In this document: in pieces, positions 10,337-19,416 of the stretch | Layout of the letters: every line of letters starts with the position of its first letter | Position numbering within the stretch: the first letter of the stretch is position 1 | Assembly (NCBI RefSeq): GCF_016653315.1 | Contig: NZ_NHSH01000076.1 | Coordinates: forward strand, 62,001 to 126,000 | DNA from: Halochromatium roseum | Lineage (GTDB): Bacteria > Pseudomonadota > Gammaproteobacteria > Chromatiales > Chromatiaceae | Direction: 5' to 3' | Length of the DNA: 64,000 bases | Notes under the pieces: generated by a model | The model's database searches: none | Told to the model about the DNA's origin: nothing | The model's input: the letters and a program-made list of their open reading frames with translations, nothing else | Program-made: the position numbers and the translations under genes

Positions 10337-10588
10337 ATGCAAGTCAACATGCACGAGGCGAAGAGCCAATGATCCGGTTTGATCGTTGCGGCAGAGCGTG
10401 GCGAAGACGTGCTGATCGCTCGCAATAGCGTGCCCGTGGCGCGTCTCGTTCCCTATCAGCCGGTACAGATCAAGCCGCCTGGAGCCTGGCGCGGGCTTGT
10501 GCCCTACGCGACCGAGTGGCGCTCACCTGAAACCGACCAGCGTGTCGAGCAACTCTTTTTGGGGGAGCCCAGTGCGCCTCCTGCTTGA
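10337..10588 (+). pseudogene. Phd/YefM-type antitoxin, interrupted by a stop
   Basis: Frame from ATG 10337 reads MQVNMHEAKSQ, then TGA, then SGLIVAAERGEDVLIARN and PVARLVPYQP, the standard N-terminal DNA-binding half of Phd/YefM antitoxins (M.V.MHEAK.QLS.L...A..GE...I.RNG.PVARL.P). The TGA stands where Leu is expected. The C-terminal toxin-binding part follows to the stop at 10586-10588 and is otherwise intact. A TTG at 10379 could restart translation, but it would lack the first part of the fold. It overlaps the toxin start by 17 bases, as in functional pairs. Confidence 0.78.
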
Positions 10589-10661
10589 TACCTGCATCGT
10601 CTAGGATTGGCTGATGGAGGAAATCACCAAGCCAATCTCCTTGAGCGGACTGCGCTCGGTC
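10572..10661 (+). pseudogene. PIN-domain (VapC-type) toxin N-terminal remnant
   Basis: GTG at 10572, overlapping the antitoxin end, reads VRLLLDTCIV, then TAG at 10602, then DWLMEEITKP. LLLDTC is the first acidic motif of PIN ribonucleases. The frame decays after ~30 codons and is cut by the 3' end of selO, so only the first ~10-15% of the toxin remains. Confidence 0.68.
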
Positions 10662-10680
10662 AGCCTCTCGGGCTTTGCTT

Positions 10681-12213
10681 TCAGGTCCCGCAGAAGGTGC
10701 GCTCAACGACCTCATCCGGCCGCGGCGGCTGTCGGTATTCAGCCCGTGCCGGATGCGCCTCATAGGGTTGCGAGACCACCTCGAGCAGTCGGTCGAGTGG
10801 CTCGAGGTCGCCATTGTTGGCGGCGTCGATCGCCTGCTGGACGCGATGATTGCGCGGGATGTAGGCCGGATTCACCGCACGCATCGCCGCTTGGCGCTCG
10901 CTGTCGGACTGGGTCTGGGTGGCCAGGCGCTCGCGCCACTGCAGCGCCCATTGGTCAAACGCGGCCGGGTCTGCGAACAACCTGCGCACGGACGCATCCG
11001 TCGCTGGGTCGTCGGCATCGACCTCGCAGAGGGCGCGAAACGTATTGGTGAAGTCGGCCTGCTGCGCGGCCATGCGCCCGAGCAGATCGAGCGCGAGTTC
11101 ATCATCGCCAGCACGCTCATCGAGCAGGCCGATCTTGGTCCGCAAGCCACCGTAGTAGCGCGTCTCGAAGGCCTTGCCGTAGCTGTCGAGCGCGTTGCGT
11201 GCGGTCTGCTTGGCCTCGTCTTCATCCCCGCCGAGCAGCGGCAGTAGACAATTGGCGAGCTGCGTCAGGTTCCAGTAGCCGATGCGGGGCTGCTGATCCC
11301 AGGCATAGCGGCCAAAGCGATCGATGGAGCTGTAGACGGTCTGCGGATGGAAGGCGTCCATGAAGGCGCAGGGGCCATAGTCGATGGTCTCGCCCGAGAT
11401 CGCCACGTTATCGGTGTTCATCACGCCGTGGATGAAGCCAACCAGCATCCACTGCGCGATCAGCTCGGCCTGGCGCTTGACCACCTGCTCGAGCAGGGCC
11501 TGATAGGGCTGGCCGGTCTCGGCGCAGTCGGGATAATGGCGCGCGATCACATAATCGGCCAGGGTCTTCACCGCCTCGCTGTTGCCGCGGCGGGCGAAGT
11601 ATTCGAAGGTGCCGATCCGCACATGGCCCGCGGCGATGCGCACCAGCACGGCGCCGCGCTCGATGCGCTCGCGATAGACTTCTTCACCAGTCGCGACCAT
11701 GGCCAGTGCGCGCGTCGTCGGGATGCCCAGTGCGGCCATCGCCTCGCCGAGCAGGTATTCGCGCAGCACTGGGCCGAGTACAGCACGACCATCACCAGAG
11801 CGCGAGAAGGGGGTGCGTCCGGCGCCCTTCAGATGGAGATCGCGCCGTACCCCATCGCGGTCGATCAGCTCGCCCAGCAGGATGGCGCGGCCATCGCCCA
11901 AGCTCGGTACGAACTGCGCGTATTGATGGCCAGCGTAGGCCATCGCGATCGGGTCGGCGCCTTCCGGGAGCAGATTACCGGCGAAGATGGCCGCGCCAGT
12001 GGGGGTCGAGATGGCATCGGCATCGAGCCCGAGCTGCTCGGCCAGCGGCCGGTTGAGTCGCAGCAGCCCCGGCTCGGCGACTGGTGTCGGCGGGACGCGC
12101 GCATAGAAGTGCTCGGGGAGGCGCGCGTAGCTATTGTCGAACGTGAAGAGCGGGGCTGCTGTGGTCTCGACCGCGACGCGGTCGAGGCTGTGGAGGTCGC
12201 TGGGGCTGTTCAT
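10681..12213 (-). CDS. selO: SelO/YdiU family protein adenylyltransferase
   Basis: Pseudokinase-fold enzyme that transfers AMP to Ser/Thr/Tyr of protein substrates in redox homeostasis (known for E. coli SelO). 510 aa, close to the family length. Recognisable blocks: FDNSYARLPEHFYARV near the N-terminus, AYAGHQYAQFVPSLGDGRA, HLKGAGRTPFSRSGDGRAVL, the catalytic-loop region FIHGVMNTDNVAI and IDYGPCAFMD, and the closing FCGT that occupies the redox-Cys/Sec site of the family. Start is the ATG at 12213; no strong ribosome-binding site is visible. It stands alone, on the opposite strand from the toxin-antitoxin remnant at its 3' end. Confidence 0.95.
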   Translation of the reverse strand: MNSPSDLHSLDRVAVETTAAPLFTFDNSYARLPEHFYARVPPTPVAEPGLLRLNRPLAEQLGLDADAISTPTGAAIFAGNLLPEGADPIAMAYAGHQYAQFVPSLGDGRAILLGELIDRDGVRRDLHLKGAGRTPFSRSGDGRAVLGPVLREYLLGEAMAALGIPTTRALAMVATGEEVYRERIERGAVLVRIAAGHVRIGTFEYFARRGNSEAVKTLADYVIARHYPDCAETGQPYQALLEQVVKRQAELIAQWMLVGFIHGVMNTDNVAISGETIDYGPCAFMDAFHPQTVYSSIDRFGRYAWDQQPRIGYWNLTQLANCLLPLLGGDEDEAKQTARNALDSYGKAFETRYYGGLRTKIGLLDERAGDDELALDLLGRMAAQQADFTNTFRALCEVDADDPATDASVRRLFADPAAFDQWALQWRERLATQTQSDSERQAAMRAVNPAYIPRNHRVQQAIDAANNGDLEPLDRLLEVVSQPYEAHPARAEYRQPPRPDEVVERTFCGT

Positions 12214-12312
12214 GCTGCGGTCGATTCCCGAGTGGCGCGGTCAGCTTGAGTTGATCGAGGGTGCGGGCAGGCGAACGCATCATCAATGGTGGGCTTGCTT
12301 CCAAAATGGGCA

Positions 12313-13563
12313 TCAGCGCTCGGCGCCGATGCGCTCGTTGTCCGTGGTGATCAATTGCAAACCACCGTCCGGGGTGACCTCAAAGCGGTTGACGGCCTGC
12401 AGCAGCCCGAGGAAACGCTGTTCGGTCTGCATCTGCAGCTCCGGGCAGGCCATCATGGTGCCGGCGATCTGGTCGAATGAGAGTCCCTCGCCGGTCAACG
12501 CATAGCCGCCCATGAAACGGTTGCACCCGCTGCTGCCGGCGACACGGTCGTTCTCCAGGAAGTTGATGGTGACCGAGACTTCATCCGGCACCGGCTCGCC
12601 GGCGAGCGAATGGACCGTCCATTCCTCTCCTTCGAGCAGGGTGCTTGGCTCACCTCCGCAGCCGGTCAGACGCTGATCCTCGATCTCGAGCTCGACGGTG
12701 CTCGGATAAGGCATGCCGGTCATGGTATCGCTGCAGGGGTGCTCACGGATGCGGATGCTGAGGTTCTGATCCGGCAGGCTGTAGACCCGCGTGCCGTTGG
12801 TTTCGATAGGCTCAGGCCGCTTGGCCTTGATCTCGCGGCTGCCGTAGTCGAGCGAGAGCGCGATCTGCTCGCCGCTCAACGTCAGGCTCCAGCCGGGCTC
12901 ATTGCCACGCGCCCTGAACGGCGCCTGCTCGACCGGGACCGCCGCGACGCATTCGGGCAGGGGCTCGCCGGCCAGGCTCAGCAAGGCGCTATGGCCCTGC
13001 GACCAGAAGAAGGTCTCCGGGTCATCCTGGGCCGCGAATTTGGCGCCCGAGGCCGCAGGGGTTGGCAGCAGGTCGATCGTCTTGCCGTTGACACGCAGGC
13101 GCAGCCGATCGTCGATCGCGCCGAGCTCGATCTCGGTCTCGCCACAACGCATGATGGTCGTGAAGCCCATTGGGGTGAAGGGCTGGAGGCGCAAGGTACC
13201 GAGCTCGAGCGGCGCGTCACCCGCCGTGATGGCCACCGGATCGCTGATCCAGGCCGGGCGTCCGCCGCTCCAGATCGCGCTGCGGATCTGGCCGCTGGTG
13301 TCGTGCGGCACCTGTAGCGCAAACGGCAGCGGGACCTGCCGGCCTTCAGTGGCAAAGCGGGTCTCGCCCATGAGCGTCTGATCATCGCTAGCGCGAAATT
13401 CGACCACGACCAGGCTATCCGGGGTTAACGCAATCCGCTGCAGGTAGGTCAGCTGCCCGGAGAGCGTGCGCGTCGTCGGCTCCGCGGCGACGGGGTTTAG
13501 CACGGTGGCGAGGCATGGAATCAAGACGAGTGGAATCAAGACGAGCACACGCAGATCGGTCAC
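12313..13563 (-). CDS. Exported YbaY / MliC / META (HslJ-like) multidomain protein
   Basis: 416-aa secreted or periplasmic protein. Signal peptide ~1-27 (LVLIPLVLIPCLATVLNPVAA). Residues ~33-130 resemble YbaY-type lipoproteins (LSGQLTYLQRIALTPDSLVVVEF). The middle has an MliC-like segment (MRCGETEIELGAIDDRLRLRVNG) and a second COG3650-like block with ARGNEPGWSLTLSGEQI. The C-terminus is a META/HslJ domain (GEEWTVHSLAGEPVPD, GSSGCNRFMGGYALTGEGLSF, TMMACPELQMQTEQRFLGLL). By family, MliC inhibits c-type lysozyme and HslJ-like proteins accompany envelope stress; the role of the fusion is inferred only. The GTG start at 13563 has a GGGAG element 6 bases upstream. Confidence 0.85.
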   Translation of the reverse strand: MTDLRVLVLIPLVLIPCLATVLNPVAAEPTTRTLSGQLTYLQRIALTPDSLVVVEFRASDDQTLMGETRFATEGRQVPLPFALQVPHDTSGQIRSAIWSGGRPAWISDPVAITAGDAPLELGTLRLQPFTPMGFTTIMRCGETEIELGAIDDRLRLRVNGKTIDLLPTPAASGAKFAAQDDPETFFWSQGHSALLSLAGEPLPECVAAVPVEQAPFRARGNEPGWSLTLSGEQIALSLDYGSREIKAKRPEPIETNGTRVYSLPDQNLSIRIREHPCSDTMTGMPYPSTVELEIEDQRLTGCGGEPSTLLEGEEWTVHSLAGEPVPDEVSVTINFLENDRVAGSSGCNRFMGGYALTGEGLSFDQIAGTMMACPELQMQTEQRFLGLLQAVNRFEVTPDGGLQLITTDNERIGAER

Positions 13564-13700
13564 GGCAGCTCCCTCATGATGACAGTCAAGGTGGTTGGAA
13601 AGGCACGGATGCTAATCGCAGACCGCTGGTCTGGCCAGTCCCGTGATGGGTTCTCGCGCCTGGGTGGAATCCGTGCGCATTCCCGTCCTCATCGACAGCC

Positions 13701-14900
13701 TCAGGCTCGGCGGTGTCGGCTGTGCCTGTCGCTTGACCCCATTCGGGTCGCTTGAGCCTCCTCAAGAGGCCTGGATGGACGTTGTTCAGCATCGGTGTCA
13801 GCCTCACTCGGGTCGCTCGGCGCCGTCGCGAAGCCTACACCGATGTGGCTGTTGCAGCTGTCGCAGCTGTTTGCTGACGCCGACTGAGATCGATCTGGCT
13901 CTTGATACCAGGGTAGTCCAGCCTCGGCGCTCCGCTCCAGCTCGGCAATCACCTGCGCGCCCAGCAGCAGGATCACCGCCGCTGCCTCCAAGTACAGCAG
14001 CAAGACCACCACCGTGCCAAGCGAGCCATAGACCAGATTCACCATCGACACCTTGGCGAACCACCAGACCAGCGCGAGCCGGATCAGCTCCCAGAGTGCG
14101 GCGGCGACCAAGCCGCCGATCAGTGCTCTGCCGATGTGGACTGGTACTACCGGGAGCACCTTGTAGATCGATGCAAACAGCAAGGCGACGCCAAAGAAGC
14201 TGGAGGCCCAGAGTCCGAATACCGCAGCGCCAGAGAGGGGCAGGTGCATGCCGAGCAGGCTCAGATCGAGCCGGCCCATGGTATTGAAGAATGCGACCAA
14301 GCCGGTCAGGCCAAGCAATGCGACACCGAGCACGGCGACATAGACATAGGGCAGGAGCGCCGCGACCCAAAGGCGTCGCGATGCGGTGCGGCGATGGCGC
14401 TGGAAGATGATGGCGACGGCGTCATCGAGCATCCGAAACGCCAGCGAGCTGAAGAACAGCATCACGCCAAAGCCGACCCAGCCGATCAGCTGGCGTTGCT
14501 CGAGCAGCGAGCGCAGGGTCTCAACCAGCAGCTCCGAGCGATCCGGCGTCAACAGACGCGCCTGTAACGCGATGACCTCCAGTAGGTGCTCCTCGCTGAC
14601 GACCTTCGACAGCGTCACGGCCAGCACCGCAAACAGTGGAATGATCGACAACAGGATATTGTAGCCGACCCCGCCGGCCAGCAGCAGGCCGCGATTGCGG
14701 TTGAAGTGCTGCAGCACCCGCCGCACGAAGCAGAGCAGGCAGCCAACCCTTGTCAGCATTGCGCGCCGACCGGTCGGGCCTTGCATCGCCATCAAAGCTT
14801 GTCTCTCGAGGTTGGTCATTGATCCGGGAAGCCAAGGTTCAATGCTGCGGAGAGCCTGCAAGCGATCCTGGCTCGATGACATGATCGTCAAGGTTTGCAT
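13701..14900 (-). CDS. YihY/BrkB family inner-membrane protein
   Basis: 399 aa with about six membrane segments in the YihY/virulence-factor BrkB pattern: GLLLAGGVGYNILLSIIPLFAVLAVTL, FGVMLFFSSLAFRMLDDA, YVYVAVLGVALLGLTGLVAFF, AAVFGLWASSFFGVALLFASIYKVLP, and GSLGTVVVLLLYLEAAAVILLLGAQVIAEL (shown here only as landmarks of the helices). The family has no established biochemical function, despite old ribonuclease BN naming. The C-terminal ~80 residues are hydrophilic, Ser/Arg/Asp-rich and probably disordered. The ATG at 14900 is chosen because AAGGTG lies 6 bases upstream; the frame is open to 14915 and a later ATG in MTNLERQ is also possible. Divergent from the aldo/keto reductase across ~295 bases. 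Confidence 0.88.
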   Translation of the reverse strand: MQTLTIMSSSQDRLQALRSIEPWLPGSMTNLERQALMAMQGPTGRRAMLTRVGCLLCFVRRVLQHFNRNRGLLLAGGVGYNILLSIIPLFAVLAVTLSKVVSEEHLLEVIALQARLLTPDRSELLVETLRSLLEQRQLIGWVGFGVMLFFSSLAFRMLDDAVAIIFQRHRRTASRRLWVAALLPYVYVAVLGVALLGLTGLVAFFNTMGRLDLSLLGMHLPLSGAAVFGLWASSFFGVALLFASIYKVLPVVPVHIGRALIGGLVAAALWELIRLALVWWFAKVSMVNLVYGSLGTVVVLLLYLEAAAVILLLGAQVIAELERSAEAGLPWYQEPDRSQSASANSCDSCNSHIGVGFATAPSDPSEADTDAEQRPSRPLEEAQATRMGSSDRHSRHRRA

Positions 14901-15195
14901 GACGCACCTTGCCACCCCGTTTGAGCTGACTGGAGCGCCTCAGGCATCTCCGCGAAAGCCCAAGTCTGGCATGTGCAGCGCGTGTGTGCGCGGCTATTTC
15001 CGTCAAACGCGTTGCGGATGGCCGTTGCGGGGAGGCGGTCTTGGTTCGCGCCCGTCGCGCAGAGTCTGATCTTGACCGCCGGCATCCTCCCTTTGTTAGG
15101 GTATCGTCCATGCAACGGCAACCGGACCTTCAGGTGGCGCCGTTCGATACGCCAGCAGGTCATTGCCATCGACACCCAACTCAGAGGCAGCTCTC

Positions 15196-16191
15196 ATGGA
15201 ATACACCACCCTCGGCGATAGCGGTATCGAGGTTTCACGCATCGGGCTCGGCACCTGGGCCATCGGCGGCTGGATGTGGGGCGGCACCGACCATGAGCAA
15301 TCGGTCGAGACCATCCGGCATGCCGTCGAGCTCGGGATCACCTTCATCGACACGGCAGCGGTCTACGGCATGGGCCGCTCCGAGGAGATCGTCGGCGATG
15401 CCCTACGGCGTCATGGCCTGCGCGACAAGGTCGTACTGGCGACCAAGTGCGGCCTGAACTGGTCCGATGATCATCAGCAGGTCTGGCGCGAGGCGACCCG
15501 GGAGCGGATCATGCGCGAGGTCGACGACTCGCTGCGCCGGCTGCAAACGGACCGCATCGACCTCTACCAGGTGCATTGGCCGGACCCGAAGACGCCGATC
15601 GAGGAAACCGCACGGGCGATGGATGATCTGCTGCAGGCCGGTAAGATTCGGGCAATAGGCGTCTCCAATTACAATGCCGCGCAGATGGACGCCTTCCGTG
15701 CCGTCGCACCCTTGCATGCCAACCAGCCGCCGTACAACCTATTCGAGCGCGACTTGGGCGATGAGGTGCTGCCATACTGTGCCGAGCACGGCATCGGCAT
15801 AGTCACCTATGGCGCGCTCTGCCGTGGGCTCCTCAGTGGACGGATGACGCCGGATCGGGAGTTCGAGGGCGATGACCTGCGACAGTCGGACCCCAAGTTT
15901 CAACAACCCCGTTTCGATCAATACCTCGCCGCTGTCGCAGCGCTTGATGCCTTTGCCCAAGAGTACGCCGGCAAAGACGTCATGGCCCTGGCGCTGCGTT
16001 GGCTGCTCGACCAGCCTGGGCATAGCGTTGCGCTCTGGGGTGCCCGTCGCCCGGCGCAGCTCGACGCTGTCAGCAGCATCGACGGTTGGCAGCTCGACGA
16101 CAGCACGCGCGAGCGCATCGACGCCATCATTGCCGAGCATGTCACCGATCCTGTCGGGCCTGAGTTCATGGCGCCGGGGACGCGTGACTGA
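15196..16191 (+). CDS. Aldo/keto reductase
   Basis: 331-aa NADPH-dependent oxidoreductase with the (beta/alpha)8 aldo/keto reductase pattern. The catalytic tetrad can be placed at Asp52 and Tyr57 (FIDTAAVYGMG), Lys84 (LATKCGL) and His127 (QVHWPDP). GVSNYNAAQMD and the late ALRWLLDQPG and GARRPAQLDA segments match the cofactor region. Substrate cannot be read from sequence. The start at 15196 is preceded by AGAGG and begins the canonical MEYTTLGDSGIEVSRIGLGT. Followed after 21 bases by the SEC-C protein gene, so the two may be co-transcribed. Confidence 0.95.
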   Translation: MEYTTLGDSGIEVSRIGLGTWAIGGWMWGGTDHEQSVETIRHAVELGITFIDTAAVYGMGRSEEIVGDALRRHGLRDKVVLATKCGLNWSDDHQQVWREATRERIMREVDDSLRRLQTDRIDLYQVHWPDPKTPIEETARAMDDLLQAGKIRAIGVSNYNAAQMDAFRAVAPLHANQPPYNLFERDLGDEVLPYCAEHGIGIVTYGALCRGLLSGRMTPDREFEGDDLRQSDPKFQQPRFDQYLAAVAALDAFAQEYAGKDVMALALRWLLDQPGHSVALWGARRPAQLDAVSSIDGWQLDDSTRERIDAIIAEHVTDPVGPEFMAPGTRD

Positions 16192-16212
16192 CGATTAGAG
16201 CCCCCTAAAATT

Positions 16213-17580
<1,368 letters not shown>

Positions 17581-17820
17581 GCGGCCCGTCTGGGTGACAG
17601 GGTATCGAAGCTATCCTGCGGCATTGTCACGCAATGGCCCCAGGGCTCGGCGGTATGTGACGTCCAACGCGGGCATCGCGCAAGCCTAGGGCGCCCGGAA
17701 TGGCGCGCTCACACGCACCTGTAGCCTGCGTCGAGCTACCGGCTGGGACCGGGGCAGGATGCGGTGAGCTGTCGTTGGAGTTGATATGCTAGTGCGCACC
17801 AATCGATCCAAGGTGTCACC

Positions 17821-18366
17821 GTGGAAGCGCTCAAGCTCGCAACCATTGATGATCTACTGCACAGCGCCGACGAGCAGGTTGAACTGATCGACGGAGAGAT
17901 CGTTCGGCGCCCGATGACGCGGCCGTATCACGCGCAGGCTCAAGGCAATACGCGCGAGGAGCTCGGGCCATTCAATCGCCGCTCCGGACCCGATGGCTGG
18001 TGGATTCTCACCGAGGCCAGCGTTGCTTACGAGCCGCACGAGTGCCCGGCCCATGATCTGGCCGGATGGCGTAAATCACGGTTGTCGAGCTTGCCGCGTG
18101 GTTTGATTGACCTGCCGCCGGATTGGGTCTGCGAGATCGTCTCACCTGGCCATGAGCGTAAGGACACACAACAGATTCCACTGCTCTTGCAACGCCACCA
18201 GGTGCCTGACTACTGGCTGATCTGGCCGGAGGAGCGCAAGCTGGTTACCCATCAACTTGAGGCTGGCCGCTATCGCGTCATCGCTACGATGGATCATCAG
18301 CAGCGTGCACGAATCCCACCGTTCGACGAAATCGAGATCGATCTTGGCTACATCCTGGCGGCCTAG
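17821..18366 (+). CDS. Uma2 family PD-(D/E)XK nuclease-like protein
   Basis: 181 aa, usual length for Uma2 (DUF820). EQVELIDGEIVRRPM near the N-terminus, ASVAYEPHECPAHDLAGWRK in the middle, and the DWVCEIVSPGHERKD and VPDYWLIWPEERKL segments give the restriction-endonuclease-like fold signature (Asp of DLAGW, Glu of CEIVSP). The family is abundant in cyanobacteria and phototrophs; function is unknown. GTG start at 17821 has AAGGTG 5-6 bases upstream. Confidence 0.88.
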   Translation: MEALKLATIDDLLHSADEQVELIDGEIVRRPMTRPYHAQAQGNTREELGPFNRRSGPDGWWILTEASVAYEPHECPAHDLAGWRKSRLSSLPRGLIDLPPDWVCEIVSPGHERKDTQQIPLLLQRHQVPDYWLIWPEERKLVTHQLEAGRYRVIATMDHQQRARIPPFDEIEIDLGYILAA

Positions 18367-18610
18367 AACCCTAGTGCGTTCCGGGGCGTTCAGCCAGCCC
18401 GAGCGAGTACGACCTGTCGATGACGCTGATGTCGAGCGCTGCAGCGCCGGCTGCTCGATACCTTGCAGCCTCGCTGGACGCTCTTGTCCGCAGTTGTCAC
18501 TCGACCCGGGATATCGAAAAAGCGTCGAAAATGCCGGCTTCTGCATCCAACGTGCATACTAAATGGCAATTGGCGTCATGCACGACTTCGGTACCACAAA
18601 GGGCGAAAAC

Positions 18611-18745
18611 GTGAACCGAGACCAAACTTTGAAGCTTCTCGCCGAGCACAAGGCAGATCTGGCTCGACGGTTCGGTGTCGTCGAATGGGCGCCCTCCGAG
18701 TCAACCGTTCGGGGCGATCGGCGAGTTGATTTGACTCGCGCATGA
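18611..18745 (+). pseudogene. MNT-type nucleotidyltransferase fragment
   Basis: GTG at 18611 reads VNRDQTLKLLAEHKADLARR followed by FGVVE, then STVRGDRR, ending at 18745. The first part matches the N-terminal helix of minimal nucleotidyltransferases (MntA-type antitoxins). The GS.ARG signature survives as STVRG, with a mutated or frameshifted stretch before it. The D.D catalytic pair and everything after are missing. The last bases overlap the next gene's start. Confidence 0.55.
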
Positions 18746-19416
18746 CGATGCTGGATACCTACTGCGAGCGCGCCGGTGCCGCCGGACTGCTTGCCGAGCC
18801 GATCAACCTGATCACGAATGCGGCCTTCGTTATTGCCGCGGTCTTGGCCGCGCGACGGCTTGCCGCCGAGCCCGATCTCGGGCTGAGCAACAGTTGGGAT
18901 CTCGGCCTGCTGATCCTGTTGCTTGGGGCGATTGGCATCGGTAGCGCACTTTGGCACAGCTTCGCCACCGGCTGGGCGGTGCTTGCCGACGTCATTCCGA
19001 TCACGCTCTTCATCAACCTCTACCTGCTCAGCTTCGGCTGGCGGGTGCTCAGGCTGCGGCCGCTCGCGCTGGCGGGGCTCTGGCTCAGCTATCAGGTACT
19101 CAGCATCGGGCTGGTTGCTCTCACTGGCCCCGAGCTGCTCAATGGCTCGGTCGGCTACCTGCCGGCGCTCGCATTCCTGGGCGGGTTTTGGTGGGTCCTG
19201 CGCCGCCGCACTGATCCGCTCGCACCGACGCTCCTGGCCGCCTGCCTCCTGTTCATTGGCTCATTGACCTTCCGGACCCTCGACGTGGCGCTTTGCGGGA
19301 TGCTACCACTCGGCCTGCACTTTTTTTGGCACGTCCTCAATGCGCTGCTGCTCTTCCTGCTGCTGCGCGGTTTGATTAAGGCGCGCCGGGCGCCACAACA
19401 GGCTCCAGCCGCCTAG
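18742..19416 (+). CDS. Ceramidase-domain integral membrane protein
   Basis: 224 aa with about seven membrane helices. Opens with DTYCERAGAAGLLAEPINLITN and carries SALWHSFATGWAVLADVIPI and GLHFFWHVLNALLLF, the Cys/Glu, Ser/His/Asp and His/His landmarks of the alkaline ceramidase (CREST) hydrolase family. In bacteria this family is uncharacterised; a zinc-dependent membrane amidase or hydrolase is the family expectation. Its 3' end overlaps the convergent gene at 19376 by 41 bases. Confidence 0.85.
   Translation: MTMLDTYCERAGAAGLLAEPINLITNAAFVIAAVLAARRLAAEPDLGLSNSWDLGLLILLLGAIGIGSALWHSFATGWAVLADVIPITLFINLYLLSFGWRVLRLRPLALAGLWLSYQVLSIGLVALTGPELLNGSVGYLPALAFLGGFWWVLRRRTDPLAPTLLAACLLFIGSLTFRTLDVALCGMLPLGLHFFWHVLNALLLFLLLRGLIKARRAPQQAPAA

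Noticed and set aside
11347-12249. 300-codon open frame antisense to selO.
   Set aside because: Shadow of a conserved gene; no start signal or family.
19376-19416. Possible frameshift because the ceramidase-like and spermidine-synthase-like genes overlap.
   Set aside because: Both C-termini look complete and convergent 3' overlaps of this size are common.
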